A DNA stretch of 19,752 nucleotides from assembly GCA_020201365.1 (NCBI GenBank), contig JAIVGV010000268.1, forward strand, positions 1 through 19,752. Reading direction: 5' to 3'. The position numbers were made by a program, and so were the translations under genes. The notes under the pieces were generated by a model. It worked only from the letters and a program-made list of their open reading frames with translations. It ran no database searches and was not told the DNA's origin. Numbering within the stretch: position 1 is the stretch's first letter; each line of letters opens with the position of its first letter. Positions 1 through 6,005 of the stretch are shown here, one piece after another. This DNA comes from Acidobacteriota bacterium. GTDB taxonomy: Bacteria; Acidobacteriota; Blastocatellia; Pyrinomonadales; Pyrinomonadaceae.

Positions 1-68
1 GCTAAGGCGCGGCGCTTACCGCTCCCGGCACAAACACTCGCCGATTCCACTCGCCGCAGCGGAGTCAG

Positions 69-2702
69 ATGATGAATAAGATAGCCCGACGCACTCTCTC
101 CTGCCTCCTGACCGCGGCGCTCGCCGCCACGGTCTCCCTCGCGCCCCTCTTCGCCGACCGCGCGCACGCGCAGTCGCGCGACGGCGTGCGAGCTTCCGCG
201 CGCACGGATCGCGGCGCGCTCGCAGCTTACGCGCGCGATCTCACGGCGCTCGCGCGGCGCGGTAGGCTCACGCCCGTCGGCGCACACGGCGCGGAGGTCG
301 GGGCGCTCGTGCGCGTGCTCTCGCGCGGGGCGCGCAACAACCCCGTGCTGACGGGCGAGACGCCCTACGGCAAGGCTTCAATCGTCGCCGCGCTCGCCGC
401 GCGCGTCGCCGCGGGCGACGTGCCAGCGGCGCTCGCGGGCAAGCGCGTCCTGACGCTCGACACGGGCTCGCTCGTCGAGGGCGCGAGAGACGCGGCGGAG
501 GTCAACGCGCGCGTCCGTTCGGTGCTCGCGGAAGTCGCCGCGGCGCGCGGCTCGGTCATCCTCTTCGTCAACGATGTGGACGGGCTCGTCGGCGCGAACG
601 CCGCGCACGGCGCGGTCGCCTCCCGGCTCTTCGCCGACGCACTCGCGCGCGGCGACATGAACCTCGTCGGCGCGACGACCCCCGCCGCCTACCAGACCTT
701 CATCCGCTCCGACGCCTCGCTCGCCAAACTTTTTGACGAGGTGCCGATCAAAGGCGCGACCTCGGAGACCGCTTCCGACGTGGCGAAGCGCGCCGACGAC
801 GATTCGTTCGCCGGCGACAAGATCGCGCCCGACCTGCGCGAGATGATGCGGAGCGCGCGTTCCGAGAACGAGCGCACGAGCGTCATCCTGCAGGCTGACG
901 ACGTGCGCGACGCCGAACTCGTCGCGCTGTTCGAGCGCTACGGCGTGCGCGTCGGCGCGGCGATGGCTGAGCTGGGCGCGGTCAAGCTTGACGTGCCCTT
1001 CGGCGCGCTCGAAGCGCTCGCCGCGAGCGGCGCGACGCATCACCTCTCGCCCGATCGCGCGATGACCGCGAGCGGTCACGTCACGGCGACCACCGGCACG
1101 GATCAGATTCGCAACCCGCAGTCGAACGGCGGTCTGCTCGGCACGGGCTTGCTCGCGACCACTTCGAGCGTGGACGGCACCGGCGTCGGCATCGCCGTCA
1201 TCGACTCCGGCATCGACGCCGCGCACGCCTCTTTCGCTAACCGCATCAAGTTCAAGAAGGACTTCACGCCCGAGAACAGACCGGATCAAGACCCGTTCGG
1301 TCACGGCTCGCACGTCACGGGCGCAGCGGCGGGCGCGAGCACCACCAATGGCAACATGTATCAGGGCGTCGCGCCGAAGGCGAACATCATCGCCCTGCGC
1401 GTGCTCGACGGTAAGGGCGTGGGCACGACCTCCGCGCTGCTCGCCGCGCTCAACTGGATTCTGAGCCCCGCCGATCCGACCAAGCCGCTCACCCCCGCGA
1501 ACCCGACGAACGCCACCAAGTACAACGTCCGCGTCGTCAACATGAGCCTCGGCGCCCCGGCGCTCGACTCCTACAAGAATGACCCGGTCTGCCGGGCGGT
1601 GCGCAAGCTCGTGGACGCCGGAATAGTCGTCGTCGCGGCGGCGGGCAACGACGGCAAGGACACGGCGGGCAACAAGCTCTACGGTCGCATCCACTCGCCG
1701 GGCGACGAGCCGTCCGCCATCACCGTCGGCGCGGCGAACACCTTCGGCACCGACGCCCGCTCGGACGACGGCGTGACCACCTTCAGCTCGCGCGGACCCA
1801 CCCGCGGCTCTTACCTCGACGACAGCGGTGTGCGCCACTACGACAACCTCTACAAGCCCGATCTCGTCGCGCCCGGCAACAAGCTGATCTTCGCCGAGTC
1901 CGACATGGGCAGCGGCGCGCGGAACTACATCGTGACGCAGAACCCGCAGCTCGACTCCGGCATCACCGACAACGACAACAAGCGGCTCATGTACCTCTCC
2001 GGCACCTCGATGGCTTCGCCCGTCGTCGCGGGCGCGGCGGCGCTGATGCTGCAGGTCAACCCGAAGCTGACGCCGAACGAGATCAAGATGATCTTGATGT
2101 ACACGGCGCAGCCGCTCAAGGGCTTCGACATGTTGGAGCAGGGCGCGGGCGAGTTGAACGTCGCGGGCGCGGTGCAGCTCGCCGCGCTCGTCCGCCAAGA
2201 CCTGCCGTCGAGCCCGGCGACGGGCACGTCGCTTCTGACGGCTGCCGCGCCGACGACGCAGACGACCATCGCCGGTCAGACCTTCACTTGGGCGCAAGGG
2301 ATCATGCTCAAGCAGCGCTGGGCGAAAGGCGTGAACCTGATCGCGCAGTACCAGAAGATTTACGGGCTCGGCGTCGTCCTCGGTGACGGCGTCGTGCTCG
2401 GCGACGGAGTTGTTCTCGGCGACGGCATTGTTCTGGGCGACGGCGTGGTCTTGGGTGACCGCGTGATGATCAGCGACGGCGTCGTCCTCGGTGACGGCGT
2501 CGTGCTCGGCGACGGCGTCGTGCTCGGCGACAACATCGTGACGAGCAACGGGGTCGTTCTCGGCGACGGCGTTGTCCTTGGAGACGGAGTCGTCTTAGGC
2601 GACGGGGTCGTGCTCGGGGACGGGGTCGTGCTCGGCGACTGCGTCAACGCGCTCTCCACGCTCGTCGGCGGCGACAACACGCCGGGGATGAGCGCGCGAT
2701 AG
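69..2702 (+). CDS. Exported S8 (subtilisin-like) serine protease with an N-terminal degenerate ClpB-type AAA+ domain and a hexapeptide-repeat tail
   Basis: This 877-residue protein is probably secreted or surface-exposed. Seen in order: a signal peptide (hydrophobic residues about 10-30, likely cut after AHA at about 34); residues about 50-230, which follow ClpB nucleotide-binding domain 1 almost gap-free (e.g. NNPVLTGETPYGKASIV, VLTLDTGSLVEGA, LVGATT); an I9-like propeptide (about 265-332); an S8 catalytic domain (about 370-703) with Asp379 in VIDSGID, His412 in GHGSHVTG, oxyanion Asn527 in AAAGNDG and Ser647 in SGTSMASP; and 15 hexapeptides (768-857) before a 20-residue tail. The protease triad is intact, so it should be active. 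The AAA+ part has GKA instead of GKT/S (Lys102-Ala103), Asn168-Asp169 instead of Walker B Asp-Glu, and no arginine fingers, so ATPase activity is unlikely. GGAG at 61-64 is 4 nt from this ATG and 7 nt from the next one at 72, which may be the true start. The following GNAT gene lies 90 nt downstream. Confidence 0.93.
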   Translation: MMNKIARRTLSCLLTAALAATVSLAPLFADRAHAQSRDGVRASARTDRGALAAYARDLTALARRGRLTPVGAHGAEVGALVRVLSRGARNNPVLTGETPYGKASIVAALAARVAAGDVPAALAGKRVLTLDTGSLVEGARDAAEVNARVRSVLAEVAAARGSVILFVNDVDGLVGANAAHGAVASRLFADALARGDMNLVGATTPAAYQTFIRSDASLAKLFDEVPIKGATSETASDVAKRADDDSFAGDKIAPDLREMMRSARSENERTSVILQADDVRDAELVALFERYGVRVGAAMAELGAVKLDVPFGALEALAASGATHHLSPDRAMTASGHVTATTGTDQIRNPQSNGGLLGTGLLATTSSVDGTGVGIAVIDSGIDAAHASFANRIKFKKDFTPENRPDQDPFGHGSHVTGAAAGASTTNGNMYQGVAPKANIIALRVLDGKGVGTTSALLAALNWILSPADPTKPLTPANPTNATKYNVRVVNMSLGAPALDSYKNDPVCRAVRKLVDAGIVVVAAAGNDGKDTAGNKLYGRIHSPGDEPSAITVGAANTFGTDARSDDGVTTFSSRGPTRGSYLDDSGVRHYDNLYKPDLVAPGNKLIFAESDMGSGARNYIVTQNPQLDSGITDNDNKRLMYLSGTSMASPVVAGAAALMLQVNPKLTPNEIKMILMYTAQPLKGFDMLEQGAGELNVAGAVQLAALVRQDLPSSPATGTSLLTAAAPTTQTTIAGQTFTWAQGIMLKQRWAKGVNLIAQYQKIYGLGVVLGDGVVLGDGVVLGDGIVLGDGVVLGDRVMISDGVVLGDGVVLGDGVVLGDNIVTSNGVVLGDGVVLGDGVVLGDGVVLGDGVVLGDCVNALSTLVGGDNTPGMSAR
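2370..2639 (+). repeat. 15 tandem 18-bp units encoding the hexapeptide GVVLGD
   Basis: Fifteen consecutive 18-bp units in frame with the protease gene encode residues 768-857. Thirteen read G-[V/I]-V-L-G-D. Unit 6 (RVMISD) and unit 10 (NIVTSN) are variant. Units 1-2 and 7-8 are identical over 36 bp, which points to internal duplication. Most other units differ at synonymous sites: Leu is encoded by CTC, CTG, TTG, CTT and TTA. The protein pattern is therefore conserved more strongly than the DNA. The register L-G-D-G-V-V fits the left-handed beta-helix hexapeptide rule [LIV]-[GAED]-x-x-[STAV]-x, and 15 units would make five 18-residue coils. Confidence 0.95.
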
Positions 2703-2777
2703 TTCTTCCACTCCGCGGTGCGCGAGCGCGCCCGCGCGTTAGACGAAGCCGCGGCGACCACAACAGCGACGAATCTC

Positions 2778-2782
2778 GGAGG
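2778..2782 (+). promoter_or_regulatory. Shine-Dalgarno site GGAGG setting the GNAT start
   Basis: GGAGG lies 10 nt before the ATG at 2793, with a second GGAG at 2787-2790. The frame is also open to a GTG at 2718, but that codon has no comparable site, so 2793 is the preferred start. Confidence 0.7.
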
Positions 2783-2792
2783 GAGTGGAGAG

Positions 2793-3710
2793 ATGGCAGT
2801 CAGTGTCATGCGAGAAGAGATCAACCCGGCGACGTTCGGCGCCGCCGCGCGGGCGGGCGGCGCGCTCGACGCGCTCCCTCTCGCCGAGGGCGAGCGCGAC
2901 GAGGCGCTGGAGTTCCTCGCCGCGCGCCCCGTCCACACGGTTTACATGGCGAGCCTGCTGCGCGACAACGGCGTGGTGAGCCCCTTGAACCGCGGGACGT
3001 TCTACGGCTGCCGCGACCGCGAAGGCGCGCTCGTCGGCGTCGCGCTCGTCGGGCACGCCACGCTCGTCGAGGCGCGCACCGACGCGACGCTCGAAGCGTT
3101 CGCCCGCGTCGCGCGCGCCTGCACGAACTCGTACCTCATCCGCGGCGAGCAGGACGCGATCGAGAAGTTCTGGAGGCTCTACGCGGCGGACGACGCGGCG
3201 CGCCCGCGCCTGGTCTGCCGCGAGATGCTCTACGAGCAGCACGCGCCCGTCGCCGTGCGCGAGCCGGTGCGCGAGCTGCGGCAGGCGACGCTCGACGACA
3301 TCGAGCTGGTGATGCGTGTCAACGCCTTGATGGCGGTCGCCGAGTGCGGCTCGAACCCGATGGAGCGCGATCCGCGGGGCTTCCGCGTCCGCACGGCGCG
3401 CCGCATCGAGCAGGGGCGCGTCTGGGTCTGGCGCGACGAGGCGGGGCTCGTCTTCAAGGCGGACGTGCTCGCCGAGACGCCCGAAGCCGCCTACCTCGAA
3501 GGCGTCCACGTCCGCGCCGACGAGCGCGGCAAGGGCGTGGGACTCCGCTGCATGTCGCAGCTCGGGCGCGAGCTGTTGCGCCGGGCGGACGCGATCTGTC
3601 TGGTCGTCAACGAGCGTGCGGAGTCGGCGCAGACGTTTTACCGAAAATCGGGCTACCGTTTCCGCGGCTATTACGATACAATCTATTTGCAGCCGCGCCG
3701 CGGCGACTGA
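2793..3710 (+). CDS. GNAT-family N-acetyltransferase with N-terminal DUF4081-like domain
   Basis: Predicted cytoplasmic acyl-CoA-dependent N-acetyltransferase of 305 residues; the substrate cannot be told from sequence. The N-terminal part (about 25-150, with FLAARPVHTVYMASLLRDNG) resembles the DUF4081 domain that precedes GNAT domains in some two-domain acetyltransferases. The C-terminal GNAT domain (about 160-302) has the acetyl-CoA pyrophosphate loop R245-G-K-G-V-G250 after a VHVRADE beta strand, Asn273, and the typical late motif FYRKSGYRF (282-290). The start at 2793 is chosen for its Shine-Dalgarno site. The gene follows the protease in the same direction after 90 nt, so co-transcription is possible, but no functional link is evident. 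The GNAT assignment is secure; the DUF4081 name is from pattern memory. Confidence 0.88.
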   Translation: MAVSVMREEINPATFGAAARAGGALDALPLAEGERDEALEFLAARPVHTVYMASLLRDNGVVSPLNRGTFYGCRDREGALVGVALVGHATLVEARTDATLEAFARVARACTNSYLIRGEQDAIEKFWRLYAADDAARPRLVCREMLYEQHAPVAVREPVRELRQATLDDIELVMRVNALMAVAECGSNPMERDPRGFRVRTARRIEQGRVWVWRDEAGLVFKADVLAETPEAAYLEGVHVRADERGKGVGLRCMSQLGRELLRRADAICLVVNERAESAQTFYRKSGYRFRGYYDTIYLQPRRGD

Positions 3711-3865
3711 AGCCGGACGTGCCCGCCCCAGCCTAGAGCTCACAAAAGCCCCGAAAACAGCACCTCTCACGACTCTCCAACCCGCAAAAGTCCGCACCCC
3801 GTCGTGTCCTCTCGCGCGGCGTGCGCGACCAGCGTCAGGCGAAGAAGGGCGCCTAGACGAGATAG

Positions 3866-5896
3866 ATGAAGAACGTCCCGACCAAGGCACGCGCCTACCA
3901 AGCTGCCGTCTCCGCCTTAGGGATCGCCCTCTGGGCGTGGGCGGTCGTGCGCCTGCACTTCGATCAGCCGCAGGTCGCGCAGCTCATCCTGCTCACGCTC
4001 GTCCCCGTCATCGTCTTCGCCGGACTCTTCACGCAGCACTTCCGCATCCCCCTCGGTCTCAACCTGACGCACGAGCGGCTGACCTTCTCGCTCTCCGACG
4101 CCATCGTGCTGCTAGTCGCCTACTGGTACGGCGTCCATCCGGCGATCTTCGTCGCCGGGCTCGAAGGCTTCATCACGTCGCGGCGCACGGTGCGCCGCTG
4201 GTCGAGCAATCTCTTCTCGACCGGCATGATGTCGCTCGTGGCGGCGTCGTCTGGGCTCATCATCAAATTTGCCGTCACGCTCGGCGCTACGAACGGCGAG
4301 CTTCCGCTGCACCTCGCGGCTGTCGTCTTCTTCGCAGCCAGCGTCACGCACAACCTCGTCAACGTGGTGCTGCTCTCGACGCTGCTCTCGATGCGCCACG
4401 CCAAGCCCATCCTCGCCTCTTGGAAGGAGAGCTTCCTGTGGACGGTGCCGATGCTCTGCCTGCCGACGAGCGCCGCCGCGATCCTCATGCACCACGCGCT
4501 CGAACATGGCGTGCTCACGCTCGTCGCCATCGCGGTGCCGACGCTGCTCGCGATCAACGTCAGCCAGCGGCAGAACCGCCGCGGCGTCGAGCAGCGCGTC
4601 TCGGCAATCGAGAAGGCGCACCGCGAGACGGTCGAGGCGCTCGCCGTCGCCATCAACGCGAAAGATCAGGTGACGCACGAGCACGTCCTGCGCGTGCAAA
4701 TCTACGCCGCGGGCGTGGCGCGACTCCTCGGCTGCTCCGACGCCGAGATCGAGGCGCTGCGGGCGGGCGCGCTGCTGCACGACATCGGCAAGATCGCCGT
4801 CCCCGACTACATCCTCAACAAGCCGGGCAAGCTCACCGCCGCCGAGTTCGAGAAGATGAAGGTGCACACGCTCGTCGGCGCGCAGATTCTCGGTCGCGTT
4901 GACTTCCCCTTCCCGGTCGTCCCCGTCGTCCGCCACCACCACGAGCGCTGGGACGGCAGGGGCTACCCCGACGGGTTAAAGGGGGAAGGCATCCCGCTCA
5001 CGGCGCGGATACTTTCCGTCGTCGACTGCTTCGACGCCGTGCGCGAGGACCGGCAGTACCGCCGGGGCTTGACGCGCGAGGAGGCGATTGAACTGATCAT
5101 GGAGGGTTCGGGCACGCAGTACGATCCGCGCGTGGTCGGGACCTTCGTCACGCACCTCCCCGAATTCGAGGCGGAGATACAGGCGCACAAGGGCGCGCCC
5201 GTGCCGACCTACGGCATCGAGCCCGCCGAACAACTCTCCGAAGCCGCCGCCGCGGTCGCCCCCGCCGCCGGGCTCGCCGAAGAAGCGCAGCCCGCGAGCG
5301 CCAAACTCTCGGAGCGCGAACTCGACGCGCTCGGCGCGCTCGCACGCAAGCTCGAAGCCGCGCGCCCCGACGAGACGCGCGTCGTCGAGACCTTCGTCGC
5401 CGCGCTCGCCGCGCTCGTCCCCTACGACACCTGCGCCGTCGCGCTCGCCGACGGCGACGAGTACACGATCAAGCACGCCGCGGGCACGCACGCCGCGCTG
5501 CTCAAGGGTCGCCGCGTCGAGCAGAACAACGGCGTGACCGGCTGGGTGCTCGCCAACCAGCAGCCCTTCTGCAACGTCAACCCGCAGCTCGACTTCGCGC
5601 CCGACGCCGCCCCGCGCTTCGCCGGCTTACGCACGCTCGCAGCCTTCCCCGTCACGCGCGGCGACGCACGCCACGGCGCGCTCACAGTCTATTCCGCCGC
5701 GCTCTCGGAGTACGGCGCGGAGCGGCAGAGACTCCTCGCCGCCGCCGCCGCCCTGCTCGCCACCGCGCTCTCGCCCGCCGAGCGCGCCGAAGCCGAGATC
5801 GCGGTGAGCCACCCCAGCCTACACGACAGCGATTCGCCCGCCGTCATCCGCGCCGACAAGCTCCAGGCGCCCATCGAGTCGGAGCTGACGCACTGA
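3866..5896 (+). CDS. Membrane-anchored HD-GYP cyclic-di-GMP phosphodiesterase with C-terminal GAF domain
   Basis: A 676-residue signalling protein of the inner membrane. Residues 14-231 hold about six to seven hydrophobic segments (roughly 14-30, 36-53, 78-100, 118-140, 148-174, 193-209, 213-231), a MASE-like sensor region I cannot name. The HD-GYP domain (about 250-440) has HEHV (271-274), His305-Asp306 in LLHDIGK, His335 in KVHTLVG, HHHE (357-360) and the GYP signature at 366-368 in RWDGRGYPDG, then SVVDCFDAV. The metal ligands and the GYP loop are all present, so c-di-GMP hydrolysis is expected. An Ala/Pro-rich linker (about 450-480) leads to a GAF domain (about 490-635, with NNGVTGWVLANQQPFCNVN). 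This is an unusual order, as GAF usually precedes HD-GYP. The start lacks a clear Shine-Dalgarno site. A 155-nt spacer before it (3711-3865) shows no recognisable element. Confidence 0.92.
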   Translation: MKNVPTKARAYQAAVSALGIALWAWAVVRLHFDQPQVAQLILLTLVPVIVFAGLFTQHFRIPLGLNLTHERLTFSLSDAIVLLVAYWYGVHPAIFVAGLEGFITSRRTVRRWSSNLFSTGMMSLVAASSGLIIKFAVTLGATNGELPLHLAAVVFFAASVTHNLVNVVLLSTLLSMRHAKPILASWKESFLWTVPMLCLPTSAAAILMHHALEHGVLTLVAIAVPTLLAINVSQRQNRRGVEQRVSAIEKAHRETVEALAVAINAKDQVTHEHVLRVQIYAAGVARLLGCSDAEIEALRAGALLHDIGKIAVPDYILNKPGKLTAAEFEKMKVHTLVGAQILGRVDFPFPVVPVVRHHHERWDGRGYPDGLKGEGIPLTARILSVVDCFDAVREDRQYRRGLTREEAIELIMEGSGTQYDPRVVGTFVTHLPEFEAEIQAHKGAPVPTYGIEPAEQLSEAAAAVAPAAGLAEEAQPASAKLSERELDALGALARKLEAARPDETRVVETFVAALAALVPYDTCAVALADGDEYTIKHAAGTHAALLKGRRVEQNNGVTGWVLANQQPFCNVNPQLDFAPDAAPRFAGLRTLAAFPVTRGDARHGALTVYSAALSEYGAERQRLLAAAAALLATALSPAERAEAEIAVSHPSLHDSDSPAVIRADKLQAPIESELTH

Positions 5897-5900
5897 GGCG

Positions 5901-5996
5901 ATTGCGGATTTCGGAATGCGGATTGAAGAAACGCGGCGCTGAGAATTTCAACTCTCAGCGCCGCGTTTTAAGTTCTTCGGATTTCTAATCCGCAAT
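5901..5996. repeat. Interrupted palindromic intergenic element around the terminator
   Basis: The spacer between the convergent genes is almost wholly an imperfect palindrome. ATTGCGGATT (5901-5910) pairs with AATCCGCAAT (5987-5996), and further GCGGATT-type words on the left (5917-5924) have partial inverted counterparts on the right (5978-5990). The perfect 16-bp terminator stem sits in the centre. The GCGGATT-rich arms look like a short dispersed repeat of the REP/MITE kind, but only one copy lies in this window. Confidence 0.55.
5929..5968. terminator. Bidirectional intrinsic terminator between convergent genes
   Basis: A perfect 16-bp stem, AAACGCGGCGCTGAGA (5929-5944) with TCTCAGCGCCGCGTTT (5953-5968), encloses an 8-nt loop. 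The stem ends in T runs on both strands: GTTTTAAG on plus, GTTTCTTC on minus. It lies 32 nt after the HD-GYP stop and 37 nt beyond the stop of the NHL gene on the other strand, so it can end both transcripts. Confidence 0.9.
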
Positions 5997-6005
5997 CCGC
6001 AATTC

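Noticed and set aside
378..2297. A 639-codon minus-strand frame opposite the protease gene
   Set aside because: It is composed almost wholly of Arg, Ala, Val and Asp with no motif. It is a shadow of the protease codons.
2370..2639. Regular 18-bp repeats that could suggest a CRISPR or minisatellite
   Set aside because: The units are in frame, contiguous without spacers, and diverge synonymously, so they are protein-coding repeats.
2718..2792. Longer GNAT start at the GTG at 2718
   Set aside because: No ribosome binding site, no similarity in the added 25 residues, and a good Shine-Dalgarno site for the ATG at 2793.
3711..3865. Possible small gene or RNA in the spacer before the HD-GYP gene
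   Set aside because: No frame with a ribosome binding site, no hairpin with a T run and no recognisable promoter pair was found.
3616..4902. A 428-codon frame overlapping the GNAT and HD-GYP genes
   Set aside because: It lies in another frame of both genes, is dominated by Arg/Ala/Pro, and lacks any domain.
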